Shown here one piece after another: positions 45,370-52,624 of a stretch of 64,000 nucleotides of DNA. A model generated the notes under the pieces. It ran no database searches and was not told where the DNA came from. It worked only from the letters and a program-made list of their open reading frames with translations. The stretch's first letter is position 1. Every line of letters starts with the position of its first letter. Made by a program: the position numbers and the translations under genes. This stretch comes from an uncultured Lachnospiraceae bacterium (GTDB lineage Bacteria > Bacillota > Clostridia > Lachnospirales > Lachnospiraceae). Location: positions 42,187 through 106,186 of the forward strand of contig CAJUHG010000002.1 of assembly GCA_910586005.1 (NCBI GenBank), read 5' to 3'.

Positions 45370-45609
45370 ATGACAAATATTGAAAAGTATATAAACACAT
45401 TTGTAGAAGGTCTTGGAATAAAAGAAGAACAAGTGGAAGGACTAGAATATCAAGCAATTATGGAATGGGACTCCGTTGGCCATATGTCACTTATTACAGC
45501 GATTGAAAATACTTTTGGTATTATGATGGATGTAGATGATATTATTGATTTTAGTTCATATGAAAAGGGAAAAGAAATTTTGAGCAAGAATTATCATATT
45601 GAATTTTAG
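45370..45609 (+). CDS. Dedicated acyl carrier protein
   Basis: The 79-residue acidic protein has the phosphopantetheine attachment site WDSVGHMSL with Ser at about residue 37 and the four-helix ACP pattern. It is the last gene of the LuxE-LuxC cassette, 42 nt after luxC, behind GGAGG. Being separate from any fatty-acid operon, it probably carries the acyl group handled by the FabZ/FabG-like, NeuD-like and LuxC/LuxE proteins. Confidence 0.9.
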   Translation: MTNIEKYINTFVEGLGIKEEQVEGLEYQAIMEWDSVGHMSLITAIENTFGIMMDVDDIIDFSSYEKGKEILSKNYHIEF

Positions 45610-45676
45610 CCTTATCAAGGAAATCTCACCTGTGTTTAATAAAAAGAAAAAACAAATTTTTAACTTTACTAAAATA

Positions 45677-45703
45677 TAATATTATAAAAGGTATAGCCGA
45701 TAT
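45677..45703 (+). promoter_or_regulatory. Sigma-28-type promoter, leader unit 2
   Basis: TAAT at 45677-45680, 15 nt, GCCGATAT at 45696-45703, a close match to the sigma-28 consensus. Confidence 0.7.
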
Positions 45704-45710
45704 AATAAAA

Positions 45711-45789
45711 GATAGGAAATCATACAACGCATGGAGGCGCTATACCATTAAAAGAAGAGGAATGGATAGGCGTCTATTTCTCTTTTTTT
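45711..45789 (+). ncRNA. Conserved short leader RNA with terminator, unit 2
   Basis: About 79 nt from the expected start to the T-run. Conserved parts are GAAATCATACAACGCATGGA, GGCGCTATACC and the hairpin AGAGGAATGGA (45756-45766) with TCTATTTCTCT (45773-45783), T-run to 45789. Relative to unit 1 the stem changes keep pairing through G-U. Beyond the terminator, 45811-45843 also resembles 36840-36871 after unit 1. Confidence 0.6.
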
Positions 45790-45976
45790 GTAATATTAAG
45801 AAAAGAAATACTTTGTTGCTATGAAGTGTTAAAGTATATAATTGTCTTATAATCTAAAAATAATATAAGCATTCCACAAGAGCAAATGATTTCTTTGGTG
45901 TTATCTGTAAAAAGCAGATTTTATTTTCTATCATGAAATTTTTGGAAAAAATATTGAATATAAGGTGGATAAAGAA

Positions 45977-48055
45977 ATGGCAGAACAATTAAACCAATTT
46001 TTAAATAAGGCTTTTGATTTTGAAGAGCAAGGTTATGTAGAGGAAGCAATACAGTTATGTGAGAAATGTATACAAGTATTTCCAGAGTATGAAAATGATA
46101 TTAAACTTGAAATTGCAAAAATGATTTATAGAAATGGAGAAAAAAATCTTGCACTTTCCCAATTTCTTACTATCTATCAGGAGACAGAGAACAGTGAGAT
46201 TCGCGATTTGATTTTAGAAGCTTATTATGGTGAGAAGGAACAAGAGTATGAAAAAAATTGTCAGGAAAATTGGAAACGATTAGAAACATATCCTCACTTT
46301 TTTGGAAATGCAGCTCCATCAGAAATCCGTTATTATCCCATTTATCAAAGTCAAAAAGAAATTTTATTTTATGATAGTATAGAACAAAAGTTTCAAATCA
46401 TAGAACGGTTTAAAGTTGTTATGGAAAACCAAAATAATATGGTTTGTATCAGCAGTGATTTGTTGTGGATGGAAGATATTTTATTGTTAGAGAAAATGAC
46501 AAGGAAAGTAGATCCGTTTATGGATATGGAAAATGCTTTATTACTTGTATATCACAAAGAAACATGGGATTTATTGTTGCAGATATTTGATTTAAAACAT
46601 TTAATAGAGTTTGATAGAATTGTTTTTTATGATAGTAAGGATTGGCTAGAACATTCTATTTTGGAAGAAGGATATCGCTTTCCTAAAATAATAGGAGGGA
46701 ATCTATCAGAAGAAATTAAAGATCTTTTAAAGGATATATCTAATAAATACAAACAAGAGTTTACAAAATATCATAAGGAAGCATTAAAATATTATAAGGA
46801 AAATAGCAAAGAAATTATAAAACATATCAAAGAAGGAAATCCTAGAATTTTATTTGATACTACCCGTTTTTCGACTGCACTTCAATATCATATCAGAGAT
46901 TGTAAAGAAGCAGCGAATAGAAGAGGATTAAAGACAGAATTGATAATTGAAAAAGATAGATTATGCACAGGTTGGTCAGATTTATTTTATATAAAAAAGG
47001 TTGTAGAATTTAAACCAGATATTATTTTTATGATAGATCATTTTAGACATGAAAATAGTATAGTAGCTGTATTGAATGAGTTGGTTTTTGTATGTTGGGT
47101 ACAAGATCCGCTATCTTCTATTATGGATAAAGAAATACCATTAAAATTAACAAATAAAGATTTTATTTTAAATCATTTTACTACATGGAAAGATTTTAAA
47201 GAAGTTGGTTACAATGAAAAGTATGTAATAGATGCTCCCGTTGCTTCTAATCCTTTTCTTTATAAACCCTATCCATTAAATGAGGAAGAAAAAAAGAAAT
47301 TTTCTTGTGATATATGTTTTGTATGTCATGCCAGTGATGTGGATGGTCATATCAATCGTTTATTGCAAAATATTCCTGTTTTGCATGAACCCATACGTGC
47401 TGTATATAAGGGATATCAGGCTTATGTATATGAAACTGGAAATGTATTTTATACAAAAAAAGTTTTTAAGGATTATATTGAAGGAGCTTTACAGTGTCAT
47501 TATAACGTTACATTAGTGCCTAGTTTATTAGAAGATCTAGCAGAAGATATGTATATGAGATTTAATTTAGCTGTATTTAGACAAGCTTTGGTAGATTGGA
47601 TTTTGGATGCTGGATTTACTAATATTAAATTGTGGGGAAATGGATGGACAAAAGAAGAAAAATATAAGAAATATGCTATGGGTCCAGCAGAAAATGGAGA
47701 AACACTCTCTAAGATTTATCAGGCTTCTAAGATTGTAGTAGGAAATAATATTATAATCACTGCTGCTTCTAGGGCATGGGAAACCATGCTTAGTGGGGGA
47801 TTTTATATGAGTAATTATATTCCAGAAGAAGTAGATTGGTCAGATATAAGAAAAATTATTGAGGTTGGAAAAGATGTTATTATGTTTTATAACCGTGATG
47901 ATTTAATAGAAAAGTTGCATTATTATTTGAATCATGAAGAAGAGCGACAAATTATGATAAAAAATGGTAGAAAAGCAGCATTGGAAAAAATGACATATGA
48001 TGCATTGATAGAAAAAATGCTAAAAGAACTAGCAGAACGCTTAGAATTAGAATAA
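45977..48055 (+). CDS. CgeB-like glycosyltransferase with TPR-like N-terminus
   Basis: The 692-residue product begins with a helical, TPR-like region (QFLNKAFDFEEQGYVEEAIQ). The middle and C-terminal parts resemble CgeB/DUF3880 glycosyltransferases: RILFDTTRFSTALQYHIRDC, IIFMIDHFRHEN, VCWVQDP, and the C-terminal WGNGWTKEE, ISKIY-like KIYQASKIVVGNN, RAWETMLSGGFYM motif with the conserved Glu. It likely adds a sugar, possibly a heptose given the gmh/hld genes downstream, to flagellin. GTG 45965 is in frame but lies within the AAGGTGG site, so ATG 45977 is the start. Confidence 0.78.
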   Translation: MAEQLNQFLNKAFDFEEQGYVEEAIQLCEKCIQVFPEYENDIKLEIAKMIYRNGEKNLALSQFLTIYQETENSEIRDLILEAYYGEKEQEYEKNCQENWKRLETYPHFFGNAAPSEIRYYPIYQSQKEILFYDSIEQKFQIIERFKVVMENQNNMVCISSDLLWMEDILLLEKMTRKVDPFMDMENALLLVYHKETWDLLLQIFDLKHLIEFDRIVFYDSKDWLEHSILEEGYRFPKIIGGNLSEEIKDLLKDISNKYKQEFTKYHKEALKYYKENSKEIIKHIKEGNPRILFDTTRFSTALQYHIRDCKEAANRRGLKTELIIEKDRLCTGWSDLFYIKKVVEFKPDIIFMIDHFRHENSIVAVLNELVFVCWVQDPLSSIMDKEIPLKLTNKDFILNHFTTWKDFKEVGYNEKYVIDAPVASNPFLYKPYPLNEEEKKKFSCDICFVCHASDVDGHINRLLQNIPVLHEPIRAVYKGYQAYVYETGNVFYTKKVFKDYIEGALQCHYNVTLVPSLLEDLAEDMYMRFNLAVFRQALVDWILDAGFTNIKLWGNGWTKEEKYKKYAMGPAENGETLSKIYQASKIVVGNNIIITAASRAWETMLSGGFYMSNYIPEEVDWSDIRKIIEVGKDVIMFYNRDDLIEKLHYYLNHEEERQIMIKNGRKAALEKMTYDALIEKMLKELAERLELE

Positions 48056-48098
48056 AAAAGGTAGTTTGTGCTGAAAAACATACAGAATGGAGGAAATT

Positions 48099-48812
48099 AT
48101 GTTATCAAATGAAAATAAAGAAGCTAATCATGGAAGTGATGAAGAAAATTGGGATGCAGTATTAAGACACTTTAAGACAAAAGCAGATTTATCACAATTA
48201 GGTACCTATTATTCTTATATGGTTAATGCAGATATTAAACATTTATCCTTTACATTAAGTAGATATAAATTTGCTAGCAAATTACTAATGTATAAAGAAC
48301 ATACCAATCTATTAGAAATGGGTTGTCAAGAAGCCTTAGGAGCATTGTTGTTTCAACAAAATATTAATCTTGATAGATATGTTGGAATTGATTTGGATGC
48401 AGAAGCAATTAAGTGGAATAAAGAATATTTACCAAAGGATTTTGAATTTATTTGTGCAAACTTTTTTGAGTGTACAAAATTAGGAGAAGAAGAATTTGAT
48501 GCAGTTGTAAGTTTAGACGTTATTGAGCATATAGCACCAGAAAAGGAAGAACAATATTGTGAAATAATTTGTAAAAATCTGAAACAAGATGGCGTGGCGA
48601 TTGTAGGAACACCTAATATTGCATTTAGTCCCTATGCAAGTGAGGGAAGTAAAATAGGCCATATTAATTTATATGATCAAAAAAGATTATATAAATTAAT
48701 GAATAGATACTTTCATAATGTATTTATTTTTAATATGAATGATGAAGTAGTTCATACAGGTTTTGCACCAATGTCTTGTTATATTTTTGCAGTGGGTTGT
48801 AATAAAAAATAG
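48099..48812 (+). CDS. SAM-dependent methyltransferase, glycan-modifying type
   Basis: The 237-residue class I methyltransferase has LLEMGCQEALGALLF (SAM loop), YVGIDLDAEAIKW, and FDAVVSLDVIEHI with the acidic motif before the family segment GVAIVGTPN. Such proteins methylate sugars or lipids; within this operon a sugar of the flagellin glycan is the likely target. ATG 48087 overlaps the GGAGG site (48089-48093), so ATG 48099 is the start. It lies between the CgeB-like gene and hldE. Confidence 0.82.
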   Translation: MLSNENKEANHGSDEENWDAVLRHFKTKADLSQLGTYYSYMVNADIKHLSFTLSRYKFASKLLMYKEHTNLLEMGCQEALGALLFQQNINLDRYVGIDLDAEAIKWNKEYLPKDFEFICANFFECTKLGEEEFDAVVSLDVIEHIAPEKEEQYCEIICKNLKQDGVAIVGTPNIAFSPYASEGSKIGHINLYDQKRLYKLMNRYFHNVFIFNMNDEVVHTGFAPMSCYIFAVGCNKK

Positions 48813-48868
48813 ATAATTTGGATTTATAATTATATATTAAGAAAGAATGGAAAAAGGAATAGAGAGTT

Positions 48869-50395
48869 ATGGGGAAAATTATATCCAAACAAGATATAAG
48901 TGAAATAGAGGAATTAAAAAAAGAGGGAAAGAAAATAGTTCTCTGTCATGGGGTATTTGATTTGGTTCATCTAGGGCATATTATCCATTTTGAAGAAGCC
49001 AAAAAAATGGGTGATGTTTTGGTAGTTTCTATAACGGCAGCAGAATATGTGAGAAAAGGACCAGGTAGACCTTATTTTGATGATGAAATGCGTTTGAAGT
49101 TTTTATCATCCATTGCATGTATTGATTATGTTATGTTATCAGAAGAATATACTGTAGATGATATTATTGAAACGATTGAACCAGATTTATATGTAAAAGG
49201 GGCGGAATATGCCAAAGCGGAAAATGATATTACAGAAAAAATTAAAGAAGAAGTAAAACTAGTAAGAAGTCATGGAGGAGATATTGCCTATACAACAGGT
49301 CAGGTATTTAGTTCTACCAAGTTAATTAACCATGCACTTCCCGCTTTATCAGAAGAGGTAAAAGAATTTGCACTAGATTTTCATCAAAGATATTCCATAG
49401 AAGATATTAGGAATTTTACAAATGCCATGAAGAATATAAAAGTATTAGTGGTGGGAGATGTCATTATTGATGAATATATCTATTGTAATGTTCAGGGGAT
49501 TATGTCAAAAGATAGAGGTTATTCTGCGCGTTATCAATATGCAGAGCAATATTTAGGGGGAACTTTGGCCGTTGCGCGTCATCTTGCATCTTTTAGTGAC
49601 AATGTAACATTGATGAGTATTATAGGGATAGAAGAAACGGTGCACAGTAGAATGTTAGATGAACTTAGTGATAAGATGCGTGTGGATATGACTTATAGCA
49701 ATGTATTTAAAACAATTGTAAAAAGTCGGTATGTGTCTTTAAATGAAAAACGGGAAGAACTAGATAAAATATTTGCAATAAATAATCTTCCAACACCTAT
49801 GTGCATAGATAAAGAAGCATTAGATTCCTTTAAGTGTAAGTTACAAGAAAAGATAGGGCAATATGATGCAGTGATTTTATGTGATTTTGGACATGGTTTA
49901 ATTGACAGTGAGGTTATGGATATCATTCAGGAGAATGCTAAATTTTTAGCTTTGAATTGTCAGACAAATTCTTCTAATTATGGCAAAAATTTAATTACAA
50001 AGTACAAACGGGCAGATGTATTTGCCTTAGACCAGAGAGAGTTGGGATTGGCTTTTTCTAATTATCAGCAAGGAGAAGACGAGTTGTTACTTCGATTAGC
50101 AGAGTATTTTGATAGTTATGGCTGGTTGACTCAGGGTTCGAAAGGAGCTACTTCTGTTGAAAATAAAATATTAAAAATGTGTCCAGCGTTTACCTTGAAA
50201 GTAAAAGATACCATAGGTGCTGGAGATGCATTTTTTGCTTTGGCAAGTCTTGCAGTTGCAGCAGGGGCGCCGATAGAGGTTGGAACTTTTATAGGAAATA
50301 TAGCAGGCGCTTTAGCAGCGAATATTGTGGGGAACAAAGAATCTATAGAGAAAGTAAATGTGTTGAAGTATGCAAGTACCTTATTAAATATGTAG
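48869..50395 (+). CDS. hldE: Bifunctional heptose-phosphate nucleotidyltransferase/kinase with reversed domain order
   Basis: The 508-residue protein has an N-terminal cytidylyltransferase-fold domain (about 1-145: HGVFDLVHLGHIIHFEEA, with HLGH, and PDLYVKGAEYAK, typical of HldE) and a C-terminal PfkB kinase domain (about 185-508: VLVVGDVIIDEYIYC, ILCDFGHG, and DTIGAGDAFFALASLA). In E. coli HldE the kinase comes first. The activities expected are phosphorylation of heptose 7-phosphate and nucleotide transfer to heptose 1-phosphate. GmhA and GmhB downstream support a heptose pathway. Confidence 0.85.
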   Translation: MGKIISKQDISEIEELKKEGKKIVLCHGVFDLVHLGHIIHFEEAKKMGDVLVVSITAAEYVRKGPGRPYFDDEMRLKFLSSIACIDYVMLSEEYTVDDIIETIEPDLYVKGAEYAKAENDITEKIKEEVKLVRSHGGDIAYTTGQVFSSTKLINHALPALSEEVKEFALDFHQRYSIEDIRNFTNAMKNIKVLVVGDVIIDEYIYCNVQGIMSKDRGYSARYQYAEQYLGGTLAVARHLASFSDNVTLMSIIGIEETVHSRMLDELSDKMRVDMTYSNVFKTIVKSRYVSLNEKREELDKIFAINNLPTPMCIDKEALDSFKCKLQEKIGQYDAVILCDFGHGLIDSEVMDIIQENAKFLALNCQTNSSNYGKNLITKYKRADVFALDQRELGLAFSNYQQGEDELLLRLAEYFDSYGWLTQGSKGATSVENKILKMCPAFTLKVKDTIGAGDAFFALASLAVAAGAPIEVGTFIGNIAGALAANIVGNKESIEKVNVLKYASTLLNM

Positions 50396-50409
50396 TGGAG
50401 TAGATAATA

Positions 50410-51160
50410 TGTTATCATTAGTAACAGGTGGTTGTGGGTTTATCGGTTCTCATATAATGTAGTGGAATGTGCAAAAAATGCAGGAATTAAAAAACTTGTA
50501 TATGCAGCATCTTCTTCCTGTTATGGAATACCAGATGAATTTCCTACCAAGGAGACAGCAGAAATTCGTCCTCAGTATCCATATGCCTTAACCAAAAGAC
50601 TTGGAGAAGAAACTGTACTTCACTGGGGGCAAGTGTATGGTTTACCAGTGATTACCTTGCGATTATTTAATGTATATGGAACACGTTCTAGAACATCAGG
50701 GACCTATGGAGCAGTGTTTGGTGTGTTTTTAGCGCAAAAGTTGGCGGGAAAACCGTTTACAGTAGTGGGAACTGGAGAACAGACAAGAGATTTTACCTAT
50801 GTGACAGATGTTGCAGATGCTTTTTATACAGCAGCTATGTCTGATATTGTAAATGAAACTTTTAATGTGGGCAGTGGTGGAACATAGTCTGTAAACCGTT
50901 TATGTGAATTGTTAGGTGGAGATATTGTACATATACCCAAAAGACACGGGGAACCAGATTGTACTTATGCCAATACAGAGAAAATTGAGAGAGCATTTAA
51001 CTGGAAAGCAAAAGTTACATTAGAAGAAGGAGTGGCCAAAATTCTTGACAATATTGAATATTGGCGCGAGGCTCCAGTTTAGACTCCAGATACGATTGGA
51101 GAAGCAACCAGTGATTGGTTTAAATATCTGGGAGATAAAGAAGAACATGGAGGAGTTTAA
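50410..51160 (+). pseudogene. Broken NAD-dependent sugar epimerase (extended SDR)
   Basis: The start MLSLVTGGCGFIGSH reads from ATG 50410, then the frame breaks near 50455 and continues in another frame at NVVECAKNAGIKKLVYAASS; about 80 codons of a normal epimerase are missing. The rest is recognisable (YPYALTKRLGEE with YxxxK, LRLFNVYGT, TRDFTYVTDVADAF) but has in-frame TAG stops at 50885-50887, where Tyr is expected, and 51080-51082, where Trp is expected. Its place among hldE, gmhA and gmhB suggests it was the heptose epimerase. Confidence 0.88.
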
Positions 51161-51738
51161 TGTACACAGATTATTTAAAAAAATTAGTACATTATTTGGA
51201 AGAAACACAAGTATATAATCAGCAAGGAATCTTATGTAAAGATTATGAAGAGGCAATGCAGAAGTTGGTAAATCTTTTTTCAGAGATGAAAGAAAATGGG
51301 AAACAAGTTTTCTTTATTGGCAATGGTGGAAGTTCTGCCATTGCTAGTCATATGACGGCTGATTTCATGAAAAATGGTGGAATGAAAACGTATAGTCTGT
51401 ATGATAATTCTGTTACAACTTGTATGGGAAATGATTATGGATATGAATATATTTTTTCACGTCCCTTAGAATTTTTAGGAAATAAGGGAGATTTGCTGGT
51501 GGCAATTAGCAGTTCAGGCAATTCTAAAAATATAGTAAATGCCATACAAGTAGCTCAGAAAAAAGGATTAAAAATTATTACCTTGTCTGGATTTGAAAAA
51601 GAAAATTGTATTAGAAGTATGGGAAACTATAATATTTATGTGCCAGTAAGTCACTATGGCATGGTAGAATCTATTCACAATTTAATTTTGCAGCAGATTG
51701 TGGATATGATTTTAGAACGAGATGGAGAGTGCTTATAA
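51160..51738 (+). CDS. gmhA: Sedoheptulose-7-phosphate isomerase
   Basis: GmhA converts sedoheptulose 7-phosphate to glycero-manno-heptose 7-phosphate. The 192-residue SIS-domain protein has FFIGNGGSSAIASHMTADFM near residues 48-67, TTCMGNDYGYE, and VAISSSGNSKNIVNA, all typical of GmhA. Its ATG overlaps the stop of the epimerase pseudogene by one base. Confidence 0.92.
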   Translation: MYTDYLKKLVHYLEETQVYNQQGILCKDYEEAMQKLVNLFSEMKENGKQVFFIGNGGSSAIASHMTADFMKNGGMKTYSLYDNSVTTCMGNDYGYEYIFSRPLEFLGNKGDLLVAISSSGNSKNIVNAIQVAQKKGLKIITLSGFEKENCIRSMGNYNIYVPVSHYGMVESIHNLILQQIVDMILERDGECL

Positions 51739-51821
51739 TATAGTTGGTTTTGTCAGCAAAATTAACGTGCGTTTCGTGGCAAGAATGCGGATGGCATTCT
51801 TAAATTTAAGGATAAAATAAC

Positions 51822-52355
51822 ATGTTACATAGACCAGCAATTTTTTTGGATAGAGATGGTGTATTATGTGTGGAGAAAAGTTATGTGACTCAAATGGAGG
51901 AGTTAGAGATTTTTCCCTATACAAAGCAATGTATTGAAAAGATACATCAAAAAGGGTTTTTGGCAATTTGTATTACAAACCAGTCGGCAGTGGCACGAGG
52001 AAAAATGACAGAAAAAACGTTGCAAGAAATCAATAGATATCTTGTAAAAGAGATGGGGTTGGATGCTTTGTATTATTGTCCCCATCATCCAGATGGAATA
52101 GGAAAATATCAATTAAAATGTAATTGCAGAAAACCAAATACAGGAATGATAGAACTTGCGATTAAAGAGTGGGCGATTGACCAGAAGAATTCTTATATGG
52201 TTGGAGATCGCGCTTCTGATGTTGAATGTGGACAAAAGGCTGGATTGAAAACTATATTATTAGAAAGTGGATATGGTACAAAACGTTTGGAAAAACCAAT
52301 AGAGCCAGATTTTATTTATAAAGATTTAGAAGAATTTGTAAAAATAGGATTTTAA
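51822..52355 (+). CDS. gmhB: Heptose 1,7-bisphosphate phosphatase (HAD family)
   Basis: GmhB removes the 7-phosphate. The 177-residue HAD-IIIA protein has FLDRDGVLCVEKSYV with the nucleophile and acid Asp pair, ITNQSAVARG, the zinc-binding Cys set in YYCPHHPDGIG and CNCRKPNTG, and MVGDRASDVE. All features of GmhB are present. A small AAGAATGC/GCATTCTT hairpin (51781-51801) lies in the gap before it. Confidence 0.93.
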   Translation: MLHRPAIFLDRDGVLCVEKSYVTQMEELEIFPYTKQCIEKIHQKGFLAICITNQSAVARGKMTEKTLQEINRYLVKEMGLDALYYCPHHPDGIGKYQLKCNCRKPNTGMIELAIKEWAIDQKNSYMVGDRASDVECGQKAGLKTILLESGYGTKRLEKPIEPDFIYKDLEEFVKIGF

Positions 52356-52427
52356 CTCCTATTTTAGTAGAAATTAGAATAAAATTTTAGGAAAAAAATA
52401 AAATTTTAAATTTATTTACTAAAAAGT

Positions 52428-52455
52428 TAATATATAAAAATGATATAGCCGATAT
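52428..52455 (+). promoter_or_regulatory. Sigma-28-type promoter, leader unit 3
   Basis: TAAT at 52428-52431, 16 nt, GCCGATAT at 52448-52455. The -10 is good; the spacer is one base longer than in the other copies. Confidence 0.6.
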
Positions 52456-52462
52456 AGCTAGA

Positions 52463-52539
52463 GATAGAAAATCAAACAACCCGTGGAGGCGCTATACTGA
52501 GAAAAAGAGGAATAGATGTGCGTCTATTTCTCTTTTTTT
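52463..52539 (+). ncRNA. Conserved short leader RNA with terminator, unit 3
   Basis: About 77 nt from the expected start to the T-run. Conserved parts are AAATCAAACAACCCGTGGAG, GCGCTATACTG and the hairpin AGAGGAATAGA (52506-52516) with TCTATTTCTCT (52523-52533), T-run to 52539. It is followed 85 nt later by a glycosyltransferase gene. Confidence 0.6.
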
Positions 52540-52624
52540 GAGCTTATGGCAAAGAAAAGTGAGGAATATTGTCGCGCTTGCTCGTAAGAGAGATAACAAT
52601 ATACTTTATGAAAGGTAAAAAGAA

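Noticed and set aside
50410..51160. Stop-codon readthrough or pyrrolysine use at the two TAG codons of the epimerase
   Set aside because: The gene also has an internal deletion with a frame change, so it is a decayed gene rather than a recoded one.
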